Below are positions 11,021 to 26,664 of a stretch of 64,000 bases of DNA, piece by piece. Location of the stretch: NCBI GenBank assembly GCA_030435675.1, contig CM059625.1, forward strand, positions 15,996,001 to 16,060,000, read 5' to 3'. This DNA is from Steinernema hermaphroditum (lineage: Eukaryota; Nematoda; Chromadorea; Rhabditida; Steinernematidae). The notes under the pieces are model-generated. The model was given only the letters and a program-made list of their open reading frames with translations, was not told where the DNA came from and searched no databases. Every line of letters starts with the position of its first letter. The stretch's first letter is position 1. The position numbers were made by a program, and so were the translations under genes.

Positions 11021-14000
11021 CTGAAACTCATTTATTCGTTCATCCCTCAATAGTAAATATTCAGCGCGCTCACTTTGAAAGGATTTGTAGCAAATAGGTT
11101 GTTAAATTGTTACCCGTTGGATAGGAAATGGTGCGGTAGGTGTCGGTCGGTATCGTCACCGAACACAAGGTCTCCTTTGTATTTAACTCCGAGATCTGTT
11201 GTCTTCGCAGCAAATTGCTTCTCATCAACGACTTCATACAACCCCATTTTCTATGGAAGAGCGTTTGTTGTTGGACCGCTTTTGTACCCCTTTCACCCGG
11301 ATGCGCAGAATCTGAAATTCGTTGTAGTTGGATAGCACCTTGCTTAATTGCTTCACATGGTCGAGTGTCCAACAAGATTTACTTGTTATCTTCTTCTCCT
11401 TCCTCTTTCTTTACGCCACCTTTGCCCTTCCTAACACATTCTCTTCAAGTGGAGCCATCTTAAAGCTGTTCTCGATCGGTTTGCCCTGCAGCTTTCGAAG
11501 CTGATGTCTAAAGTGAAGATTCACTTCAAATCTATCGATTTGGATGACTCACCGGCAATGATATTGAAGACAATGGTAAAATTGGTTGTCAGTCTAACAT
11601 CGACCTCGCTGGGTGATAACACTTCAAGAACACAACAGCGAAACGTCTTTTCAACCAACATCGGGTGGACATGGACAACGAGATGCATAACAAGAGAAAA
11701 CGTCTCTATAGCACACCGTTATGGGCGTTCTTCTCGGCTTCGGAGACTCAGTCGTTCCCTCTTGCGGCACCATCGCTCTGTCGAATCTCGGCTTCGATAG
11801 ACATGCCCCTCTACGAGGAATCATGCCAGTTCCAGAATGTAGATCTTTCAGATGAAGCAATGCGAATGCGCAGATATCCCGAGAGCATGGTAAACAACTC
11901 CTAAGACGGTTGTGATCCGATCGCGATGCTGTTTCTCCGATCATATAAACATATGCGCAAGAAACGGTGTAGGAGGAAACGCCGTAGAACAAGGAACCGT
12001 TGCGAACGCACAACGAAGAGGCTAATACGATGAGTTGCGGAAGCGCCTTTTTTGAAAGGATAACGACCACGTGAAAGTCGCTCTAGCATATTTAGCATTA
12101 CAGTACAGTGATTATGTATATCCGTTGTTTGGGTTTATAATTCTGGGAAGCAGGGTCACCCAATTTTGCTTCTTTCTTTCAGCTTTGTCACTTTCACACT
12201 GTCACTTTCGAACTTTCTGCCAGATAGTTATAGTAGATGCTGTGTGAAAACTTTATGGAGCATACGAAGCGATAGGAACAGTGATGCGCTGGCTGAAAGA
12301 TGCGCTGCACGCGGTACTCGTTTTTTTTTTGCTAGAAAAGCCGCTTGATCCACGTCGCCTTGTGTGACTTGACATATGGACCCGTCGAGGTCAGAGCAAT
12401 GTTTATGATCAGATATACTATTGTTTATCTGAAGGAGGAGATAGCATCAGAGTATGTCCTGCATAGCCTCGGTCTTCCAAAAAATCTGTATATTATACCT
12501 CCTTTCGTTCAGTTGCCGTTATATGTCTAGGCCAACCCATCGACTAATCATAGTTTCATTTCCGAACGCTGGACTTTGAATAACGTCTTTGTGTTGATTC
12601 AATTAACGTCTGAAATGAAATTCTTCGACTTTGTATTTTTTTACACTCCCTTATTTATGCCGAATGTCGAATCATACCATTGTGCTTTCTTAAAAAAGCC
12701 GAAAGTCATTTATAATTCATAAATTCGCCGTCTTGGTCTCTTTGCGTATTGACCGGTTTCAGTGTGTCTCGCCTTCATTTTAATTTGCGGAAGACACTGT
12801 GTAGAGCTGCACTTCTTCCAGGGGCTCCATCTATTTCAATGCGTCTGGTTGGGGCTACTAAATATGTAATGTAAGCGGTACAGAACAAATAATGTTGATG
12901 CGTCAAAGCCATCATACTGTCTTGATTTCAGCTCAGGTGGATGATGTAGTCTGTAGAAATGAACAATATGTGGCGATCTGAGTTATTTGATAAGCTTTGT
13001 ATTTAGTCGTTTACATCTATTTAACAACATGTGACATCCACATACATTTCTTTTTCAATCACTGCCTCGTTGTGTGCATCCGTGACAAAACCGAGAACAG
13101 GACACTTTACCCACTCAACGTGGGAGAGTGCCATTTATAATTAACGTTGGTACTTCATGTGAAAGCGATGACCACATATACAGGGCACATTTGTTATGCA
13201 TTGCTATGTATCGTAATCAGCGGATCTAGTGTTGCGTTTCCTGGTGCTAAAGTTGTTGTTCCGTTGTTAATCCATCTTAACCATACGAACAGTTTTGCTC
13301 ATCAAACCGAATTTCAATAGCAATACGCTAGATGAATCTTCCTCGAGAACTTCTGCTTCCGGAATGTGTAATAGATATTTGCCAATAAGATAGACCACTT
13401 CACAAAAATTGTTCGAACTGCACTTCTGTTTATGTTTAGCATAGCAAGAGGTTCATCTGGTGATTTGCTAGATAGCTCTTCCAGGACGTGTGCACCTGTG
13501 TATGTATGTGTTAACGAGGAATGAAACTAACATAAACATGAGGCTGGTGATTAAGCATTTCGACAGGGTTTTTAGAACAAGGTGTTTAAGGGAGAGGCTC
13601 GGTGTTAAAAGAGAAAAGACATAAACGGAGTTTTCTGCACGCATGCATTTCCTACATCGACAATTACTTCCCGGTCTACTCGCATGGTTTGATAAATTAC
13701 GCCTATTTTCGATTAGCTTTCGCCGGATGTTATGCTTATCCCTCGATAGTTAGTCGCCCGTTACTCATATCCACAGTATCGCTAGCGGTGTTTAAAGTTG
13801 AATTGGGGTATAGTGCTTTGGAATTCGCGTGGTATGATTATTAGTTTAGCGTTTTAGAAGCAGTTTTCCGCAACAAGCGCGGTTTTAGTTTCATGTAAAT
13901 TGTGGCCATCCTTTTCTGTTCTAACTCCGATGCTTGCCATATTGCGAAGAAAATTTTATACCTGATGCTCCTGCAAACCTGCATAGCTACATATATGTTT

Positions 14001-14250
14001 TGAGTATTTTGTATTTGTAGTTATCGCCTTTGTAGTTGTGTTGGTAAATAACCTGCCAATAATTGTTGTCACGGCAACACCGACCCGCTTGATCCTGTCA
14101 ACAATGTAGCATTTCATAGCGCGACAATGCTTCCCAGAAAATCTTCGCATGGCATGGTTGTTTGCACATTCTATGATTTCACCAAATTTTACCCATGAAC
14201 AGAAACTCATTTGAGTGTGTGAGGTTCACACTAATGGAATTGGTTGATTC
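11021..14250. other. Mostly non-coding, 3.2 kb
   Basis: The left 450 bp may hold further exons of the gene ending at 10693. From 11.5 kb on I see only overlapping short frames and AT-rich sequence, with no repeat or RNA gene that I can support. Confidence 0.35.
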
Positions 14251-14251
14251 G

Positions 14252-14261
14252 TATATAAATA
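14252..14261 (+). promoter_or_regulatory. TATA-like box ahead of the GC-rich leader
   Basis: TATATAAATA stands alone just before the composition shifts to GC-rich sequence. It is placed suitably for a promoter of the rap-1 transcript, but there is no evidence for use. Confidence 0.2.
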
Positions 14262-14399
14262 GACAGCATCCCGGGAAAAAAACCAAGTACGAAGCGGGGA
14301 CGCATATTAACTATTAACCTGTTACATTTCAGCTGAGAACGTGGAGGTTTTGTCGAAACTCCGCTAAAGAGGTTCCAAAGGGTATCATTGAGTTAAACG

Positions 14400-16104
14400 G
14401 CGCTCGTTATGTGGGGTGCGCGCCGTCGGAAACAATTTAATGCGTTCCGGAAGAGGGTTCTGCGCGCCCGGGTTGCATTTATCCTTCGCGTCAGCCTTGA
14501 TTCACCGGCGCTATTGTGCAAAAAAGCGCGATAGGGGACGCGGAGTTTTCGCGAGTCTTGGCGCGCTTTTCTGTCCGTCCGAGTTGTGCGCACGTCCGTC
14601 CTCCGATCGCCTGGTCGGTCGGTCGTTCGCGTCGTCCACCACCGGAGCGCGCGGCGCGTCCATCGCTTAATGATGCGCGCGCGTTGTTTGTTCCAGTTAT
14701 ATTTCTCGTTTTCCGTCCGTCCGCCGTTTCACCTCCTCTGTTGGTCCTTCTTGCCGTCCTGACGCGATCTCGCCCACCGCCTCCACCGCCGCCACTTCGG
14801 TGATGCGCGCCGTCGTCGCGCTCCGTGCCCTGTATGTGATACGTCGCGGCCGGCAACGGCCATCGGCCGGGTCAAGTCGGCAGGGCACGCAGAGCAACAG
14901 AACCATCAAACCAAGTTCGAATGGAAGGACGGAAGAAGAAGAAGGGCGAGCAGCAGCGGCGGCGGTGGGGACGGCAATGATGACACGACCACCGTCATCG
15001 TCGGCGTTGTCCTCCGACCATTCCTTTAAAAAGAAAATAGATAGATCGGCTCGACTGTCGCGCCGCCGACAATTCCTCCCCTCAAACATGGTTCACTTCC
15101 CAGAATCCCCCCATCCTTCATAGCGAAACGACGTCGGTCGCGTGGGAGAAGCCAAAGAACAGCTCAGAGTGGAAGTTGAGTGGAATTGGAATTATGTAAA
15201 TGGACATCATCGCTGTTGTTCTTTCATCTTCGTGCTCACCGTCCTCCCCCTACACACTTCCACACTTCTTCTTCAAAGCAGCTCAGTGACGACGAGACCG
15301 CTTCTCATTTCGATCGATTTGTGCAGAGTTTGCCGCGATTTATATTTTGTTGCGTTGTGCTGCTGCTGATGCGATTAGATCGCCTCGGTCCGTGTGTGGG
15401 TATTAGTGGTGCTGAGTTGTGCTGCTGCTGTTGCTCACTGCTGTTCGGTGATGCTGCAACGGCTGATCTGACTATATTCAGCGTCGTTACAGATGTTACG
15501 TTTTTGTGCACGTCAGCACGGCGGATAAGATCACCTCTGCTCTTTGCGATCGAATTCGCGTCTCGCATTTCTCCTCTGTGGCCGTGTTAATCATCTCATT
15601 CACAGCTCCGTTCACATCCGTCCGATTCATCCTGTGGTCTTCACTTTGTCATCGACGTTCCTGATCATCGTGTGAACGCGTCTTTTTGTTGCTCTTTTCA
15701 GCCAGCGCATCACTGTTCCTATTGTTCGTGCACCAGCACGTGAAGGTGACACCTTTGTGCTGCTGATAACGACCGGGATAGTCAATCACCTTCCGGTGTT
15801 CGCGCTCTTCGGCTTATGCTAATATTATTACTCTGATTATATTAGCCGCTCGTTGACCAACGCGCGACATCGTGGTCTCCATTCACTTGCCGCTATGATT
15901 CAATAAACGGCGATGAAGGCGTGAAACAGCGAAGGAGGCGATTGTAGCGAGCGAGCGATGGTCTTCTTCCTACGGTGCCATGAATCACACGCCCTATCGA
16001 TTCCATAGTTCGTCGTTTTCGTCGTGTCCGCTTTTGTACCGCGCGCCACGTCGTCGACTTTTAATTATTCATGCTTTCCAGGGAGCTAGAAAGAGAGCGC
16101 CGGA
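14400..16104 (+). promoter_or_regulatory. GC-rich 5' region of rap-1
   Basis: About 1.7 kb of unusually GC- and CpG-rich, low-complexity sequence directly upstream of the rap-1 start codon. Long open frames appear on both strands and all frames at once, which is an effect of composition rather than coding. It probably holds the promoter and 5' UTR exons of rap-1. Exact features cannot be placed by eye. Confidence 0.35.
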
Positions 16105-19216
<3,112 letters not shown>

Positions 19217-22200
19217 GACGCTCTATCGTCCTCTCCATCCTTTTTCGCCACTCCATAATATGTTGTTACTCGCTTTATCGCCCCTCCTCTTCATTGTCTT
19301 GATGTCCATATAGCCTATTATAAAAATCCATAACGTACCCATTAGTCTTACTACGTGTCGAACGATGATCACTGCACGACTGGTTCATTCACTCATGTCC
19401 CCCCGTCCCGTTCCGTCCGACGTACATAAGGAAAAACGCTCATTCGCTGTGTTAGTTGACGCTTAAGCCACCGTAACATCATATCTCTTCTCATAAGTTA
19501 TTGATGACTGTATCTACTGAAACCATCCTTCAACCAAGCCGCCTTCTCTGTTACGCTCTACTTTACAGTATTGCCCCCACCCTTAAATCCGATGAGTGCA
19601 TAAGATTTCTCCGACGTTCTCAGCTGCGTCTACTTGTAAATGATTATTACTTAAATTCTGTTGGCCGCGCACAACATGTCTATCCGACACATATCGCTTC
19701 GTTATTGTAAATTACGATTGTAACATTTCTTTCGGAGCCATGCAGAAACACGGAACATATCGCAGTGTTCATTATCACAGATGGGAGTGATAATTCGAGA
19801 CAAGTGTGCATAAAGTTGATGGTCTGCCATAAAGGAAACCACAGCAAATTAACAGCTTTGACCTTGCACGTGATCGAAGAACTGCTTGTTAGCATCTGAC
19901 CCGTGATTGCAGTCAAAAATGGTTAAGCGGGCATGGCCAAATCTTCTTCCTGTGAAGCTCATGAATATCATTAGGAATAGCTGAGGAGAAATGCTGTCAT
20001 TTGCGCAATATTTGCCGAAATTCCCCGCTTCGTAACTTTAGAACAGTGAAACATGAAACGGAAGCAAACGAGTATTGCCAAGCGGCACATGCTGAATCTA
20101 TGGATGGATCTATGAGAAAAAGTCGATGTGTAGAAAGTTAGTTCTACTGACGTTTCACTATTCATCTTCCCGATTCTGTCGTACTGTGCAATATGGGACA
20201 TATCACACGCACGACTGACACACTATCACATCGAAGTCTTCTGCTGAACTCGCGACAGAGCACGGCATCAGAGTCGAAATCGATGATCCCATTAGTTTAC
20301 GCAGGTAGTGGAAAGGTAAAGCGATGATTTCGATAGAGACGGAACATAGTCAAAGTGATGGAATCTCATATTCGGTTCGGCTGGTGGCTCAGACTTCGGA
20401 GTGATAGCAATGCATCGCGGGGCAACCGTTGAAACCAACCGTTGCCAGTGCGACTTAGAATGTATACTTGAGGACTTGACCTTTTTTAAGGCACTAAAAA
20501 CGACTTTGCGATTCTTGTAGTTTCCTTCGTTGCGCAACGTTGGAAATTTATCATTGTACGCTGTAGTATAACGATAGCACATTATTGACATATAATCAAT
20601 TGGGTGGGCCCCTTAATTTTTTTTTCACGACAACTCTCAGCGGTTTGAGCATCTGAGCCACATTCCAATCCACACATTTGTTATCGTAATCCGGAGCCTT
20701 AGCCACTCATCAATTACTCGTACTCTAGTAGTCGACCCTTCGTGACTAAGCCAAAGTTCACATTATCTCAGTGTACACCTTGCGCAATGAAAGTATGACA
20801 TTTTAGTACACTATCTGAATCGGACGTTACATTGCATAAGCTATTGTGCCGCAGATGGTGTTCTTCATATGTCTTTCAATTTATGATGGCTAGTTGAGCT
20901 AGCTTGTAAACAGATATGCACCTCAGATATAGACCTATGAAGTTTAGATATCATGAGTTCTTTTCACTTGCTATTTTTGCATTATTTAGTACATGTTCTT
21001 GTTTGTGGTTCCTATGCGAGACTTAAAGCCTGAGACGCTCATAGCAACGGTAGGACGGCCTTCATGAGTGGCGGTAAGTATCACTGCAGGAACTAATTGC
21101 TTTCTATGTGGGCTGTAGCATAGTATACCTATTGTGATGCATGCATATAATGCCTTTCAATCCCCGGCTTCAACGGGTCGTCGATTCAAAAACAGAGCTG
21201 AAACTAATAAAGAGAAAACTACAAGCAGCAAAGGAACCAAACTTAAAGTCAAACGATCACTTCGTGGCACTGGTTTAAAAACAGAGAGGAACTTTCTGAT
21301 CCGAATCATTTGCCTCACCTAGTTCGTTGATCATCGTACGTCCGATGGCCTGGCAGGGCATCAGAGGGAAACAGATGTGTGTGTGTTGGCGCCGAGAAGA
21401 CCTCGATGGAATGAATGGAATTTAGTGACGCAAAGCCGAGCTGTTTTCGAGGCCGAGAACAACAGGTGCCGATGCTATTCCAGGCGCGGCACACGGGTGC
21501 AAATTAAACTAGGAAATTGGTTGTGGATAAACAACTGTCTGCATAGTCATCACTGTTGAGAATTTCTTCCTCCCATTTCGCAGTGCCCGTGCGTCAATCT
21601 GACACAATACCGTAACAGCCATAAAATCGTGAACGATTCTTTTTTGGTCTCGAATTGTCGTTTGTGCGTCAGCCGAGTGATCGTCGCCGCTTTTTTCCAA
21701 AAGGTGAGAGATGGTTTACGATGAATAAGATGAGTCATTCGTGAGAGCAGGAAGCGTGGGGGCCGCCGCCGGAGAACGACCCACAATCGGGACCGTTTTT
21801 TGTCGATTCAAAGAACCCGGCCTCAACGGAATGGTCGGAGAACGGCGGCGGCGACGCGACACAGAGAACAATATAGATGGCGCGAAGCCGTCGGCGGGCA
21901 ATAACGCAATTAGGCACTTTTTCAGTGTCCAGAAATCAGCGATTAAGTGCCACTTTTTCACATCGGCCTTACTTGGCCGCCGGCGCCGCACCGCGACCAG
22001 CTGTCGACCCATTCTGCGCAGATGTGTCTTGGAACGTTCCGCTTCTTCGTCTTCTTCTTCTTCTTCGTTTTCTCGTCGAAGCGAGTCACATCGGAACATA
22101 TGTACCCAATTGCACACAAATTTCACATTTGAAAACTTTTATTTGAATCCCATAAATCCGACGAGCGTCGACGAGAGTACAACGAGTGCCGATGCAGCAG

Positions 22201-25200
22201 AAGCACATTATTCCAATTTTTGTCCACAAAAATATCACGACCACACACAGTTTCTGCGCTCATCGGAGCCCCCACAGTCTTGGACGGCCCACGGCATCGA
22301 TCGTTGAAATTGGTTTCTTATGATCGTTGACGTCACACAGTTTGGAGGGACAGAGCAAAATGTGATGCGATGAGATTGACGGTCCTGTGCATTTCCGGCC
22401 GCATGCAGATGTGGCAAATTGCTATGGATGAAAAAGTGATGACCAGGCGGCGGCGAACACACCGCTGCCGACGAACTACCGTAATCCGCGGGACGAAGAG
22501 GTGGCGATCGGGCTGAAATCGGATATACCTTGTGATGTTCGATTCGTTGTTATCGAGACTTCCGGCACTTTTTATGGGGCAAATGGCGGTCGTCTGGCCG
22601 GCGACGCCGTTAGCGATTCGGCGAATTCCGGCTCATCAGGTGATGTTTGACGGATAATGATAGGTGACCGCACACGGAGGAAATGCGTTGGCCTGTTGTC
22701 TTTCAAAATCAGTTGTCGCATTCCAGAGTTTCGCTTCTTGCACGGTTTTTACGGCGCCTGCAACGAACATCCTCATCTTTGCGCTTGGCGATTTGGCTGG
22801 GTCTAAAAATAGTTTTAGGTTTCGTGCTTTCGAAGTTATGAGCATCGTTTTTTAGCCACAGTCCTCCGCTCAAGTCTAATGGTCTGAATCTGCCTCTTTC
22901 AATGAAAATGACTGTTTTGGCATTGATATTTAAAGGGTGTACACCGGATGTAGAGTAGAGAAACAAATCGATTTAATAACAGATAAATAGCTGTAAGTAT
23001 TGGCTAACAGACAAGATCTTTCCCTAATGTATGTATTAATTTGAGTGTGCCTAGAGACTTAGATAAGATTCTGTTTGCTTGGCCAGAGGAGCTCTCATAG
23101 TCTTTGGAGGACAATCGAAATAAAAGTACACGGAACATTCCATTGTTTATGCGTTGTACGTGTCTCGGATTGCGAAAAATACGCATGCCATAATAAAAGA
23201 ATAATGCATCTTTATTAGTTTTTCTCATCTCACACATTATAGTGTTTTTCTCCAGAACGCATCGCATTCCTTTGCTTCGTTTGGGAGTACTGTTGCCACA
23301 TAGGAGTACTCTATATTGTAAAAAATATATCCGAAAATGTGATGAGCAGTTTTCTATTGAACGATTGAACCTGCTTTTGTGGCATTTGTGCGCTTATTCT
23401 AGATAGAAGACCATGTGAAACGTGTCATTTTAAACATACATAAACACTCATTTAGGGCTGATACCATTGCTGCTTATGATAATCGCTACCTTGGTATTCA
23501 GGGCCACGGTCGCTACGCGACGTCTCATTTCAGCGCGTCTTTTACAGAAACGTTAGTGTATTCACTTGTTCTGTCATATCCATCTTTCAGTCCCTTCTTA
23601 GCAACGCGCCTGTAACCGTGCATATTTGGGCAACGGCTTCACCGACGGCAGAGCATTCATCAAACCCCGCCGATAAGCTGCATAATTTTCCTCGATTTGC
23701 CATAAAATTGTCCTTATCCTAGTGCCTAATGACATGATTCAATGTAATAGGCCACTTTTTCATCTGAAATTATCTTCGCCGAAACGGTAGAAAATCAAAT
23801 AATTACACAAATTACCGGGTAATCGGCGGAAGAACATCATTAACGCGTTAGGGTATAGACTCCTTTAAAATTACGATTGAGGACATTACGGGAAACGATG
23901 GCTAATCGGGTATTTGAGTCGCACAGGTACAGCCCCTGCCCCTGGCGTATTATTAGCATCCCCTGAACAATCGGGAACTAACAAAAACGCTTCAGAAGTG
24001 ACATTGTCCTCCCCCGTTCGCTCCGCCAACACTTCTTCTTTCCGATCGTCCGTGACAAGCGCTAATTGCTGGAAACGAGCAACGATCACTCAAAGTGACC
24101 TGCCTCCAGAATTAATTTTGGTTTTTCGTCGATCGGAAGCGTTTCTTGTCGGTGACCGCAATTTGATAAAAGTTGCCGTTTGATTGATTTCGCCACAAAG
24201 CCAAAGAGCAGTTCATCCGGCGACTATCTTGTTGCTAAAGCTCAAAATCTACCTACGCAGAAAAGAGAACCATTGGTCGAGCGGTTGATGAATAGATCAA
24301 ATCAGACATTGAATATTGTTTGCAAAGATTTCGTTCGTTAAAAACTGTTTCCATGTCGCAGAAGTAGTCAAGATTAGTACGGTGATTCTTTGCATTTGTA
24401 TATGATAGGCAACCTCAGGTTTCACGAACGTCTTTGTGGTTATTCAATGACTATGGGAACCACAATTATGGTGTTCTTATTTATAGTGACCAATAGTATT
24501 TATAGAGGTTTATATCTATAGCACCTGCGAAGCAGCGTATCACCGACCGTAACCAGTCGCTGTCAATTATCAACATCGTTATTCGGAAACTGAGTGATAG
24601 CCCTAGCAAAACACCTTGATTGAGACAAATTATTGGTTTTTGCTGACTCATGAGACTATTCTCGGATTGATATTACTCATTTCCGTATTTTGCTATTCAC
24701 TCGTAGGCAATATGTGCCGTCTGACTCAGTGACATCTTCCAACATACACCAAATGAGATGTTTACCGTCCGCCGAAGGGGCGCCATATTTTATCGACCAA
24801 TCTGTATGCATCTATTTCGATGAGCGACAGAACGGCGAAGATTAATTCAGTTCGAACAGAGCAAAGAGCGTTCGCTCCTTGTCGTTTCTTTAAAGAGCGA
24901 ATAGTCTCCTTCACAAGGTCCAAACAGCATCAGCATGACGCATTCGACAGTCACCGTTCCGACGCCCTACTGCACAGTCATGAAATCTGGCGCGCCGTTT
25001 TGATCGCTGCTGTAATGTCTCCCCATTGAGTCATAAACGAGCAGACAATATGTTCCTTTTCGGTTTGCACTTTTGCAGCTTCTGCTTTTTCGTTCTTTGT
25101 GAAGAGGCCGCCAGTGTAGTCCGCTTCCGAATGTCAGCTTTTTGAGCGTCTTCCCCATCATCTTCATCATCACCCATTCGACACATAAGTCCCTTTGGAT

Positions 25201-26664
25201 CAGATCGCTTGGCCGTGGCGATGACACGTGAGAATTTTGCTATTTTTCGGCACCTCTATGACGCAGGGCCATCTTGACGTAGTTTCGCCAAACACTTATT
25301 ATTAGCTCACACCTCAACCTGTTTTTATAGCCGTCCGGCGACGGGGTTGATTGACAAATTTCGGAAGTTCTCAAATTGCAGCTGTCCTCCGTTCGGACCG
25401 GGCCAACAACGCCCATCTTCGCACCTCGCACTGCTCCGCCTCGAACGCCGACCGCTACCGTATCCCTGAAGGGTGTGAGTATAAATGGCAGTGCAGAAGC
25501 TCACTTCTATTGACCAGATCTTGGAGATCTCGAGCCTCTTGTGCCAAGGCCGTTTCGAACGAGCATCGGACAGGTACCCCGGATATAGTTAGTGATTGCC
25601 GTCTGATCGCATTTATCACTTATCCATCATATGGTCCCGAATTCCACAAATTTTTTCTACTCGATGGGGCGGCGCCTTGGACCCTCTTTCTTCGCCGTGA
25701 TATATAAGCCGTTCTTTGCCGGGCGGGGGGATGCATCTCCGACGGATATTCTATCAACACTCTCTTCCCCCGAAGTCTCTCGTTGAACTCGCGCTCTTCT
25801 CCCCTCCCCACTCCACCCCGTCGGGCGGGCGGCCGTGGGGCCGTCGGCCAGCGTCCGTTTCTCCCCCTCTTCGTTCGCACAACCTACTTTGTGTTGCCAT
25901 CGGCGATTATTCATATTTTGACTGCGGTCGGAGCCAAAAAGCCGCGTGTAATTAATCCGCAAAACTGTCTCCGCGCGCGCCGAATTCGATCCCTTTCTTC
26001 TATTTTTACCCTTACCGTAGTACTCTCGTGCTTCCTCTATAAACTCTGGAATGTTGTTTATCAGTGAGGGGCTATTTTCGAGACCGTCATTGTCTGACAC
26101 CCGGCAGTGGTACGGTGTGTTCGAGCCAGAATTCCTCTTCGCGTCTATGAAATTGGAAACGTCCTTTCGGCGGTGTCGCCTCTTTCGCACATGCATACCT
26201 AATCAGTTGTTGTTGGTGACATCGTCCTAGAAACTAGAAACCAGCAAGTCGAAAAAAGGCGAAGAGGAGCACGGAAATGGCGGTCGGTTTCGCCTATTTT
26301 CAGAACCCCTCAGACAGTGACTGACTACTGAGCGGCCATTTCCATGTCGGCCCGTGGGGGGCTGCAAGTTTCACTGCTCTTTTAGATGCTTGTTTCTAGT
26401 TCATATGTCATAGGACGCGGCCGAAAAAAGACGGCTGACTGGGCGACATCGATTTGCAATTAATAATCTTTTAACTTTGCGCTCGCCCTAATAAGTATCC
26501 AATGATTAGGGCTGAGGCCACTTCCCGACTGGTCGGCTTCTTTTTCTGGTGGCCCGGCCTCCACTCCGTGCCCGGCTCTCGTACGCGAATTCAATCAGCG
26601 CGCTTGATTACCCACCAATTGGAGTTCGCTCTTGGTTCATGAGCCGTTCGCTTTATCTTTTCAG
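19217..26664. other. 7.4 kb without a recognised gene
   Basis: Contains the rap-1 3' UTR and upstream sequence of the NDNF-like gene. Two GC-rich patches (about 21.7-22.6 kb and 25.6-26.2 kb) carry open frames of up to 188 and 179 codons, but each is overlapped antisense by another frame and none shows a domain. Runs such as (CTT)n near 22047-22067 account for the Glu- or Ser-rich frames. No tRNA, rRNA or repeat was recognised. Confidence 0.35.

Noticed and set aside
14400..15600. Many overlapping frames of 80-136 codons
   Set aside because: GC-rich, simple-sequence composition keeps all frames open at once. It is treated as the rap-1 leader and promoter.
21716..22307. Open frames of 136 and 188 codons on opposite strands
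   Set aside because: They overlap antisense over a CTT/GAA repeat and a GC-rich stretch. Glu- and Ser-runs come from the repeat, and neither shows a domain.
25657..26196. 179-codon open frame on the - strand
   Set aside because: It lies in a GC-rich, low-complexity patch with long frames on the opposite strand as well, and shows no domain, signal or splice context.
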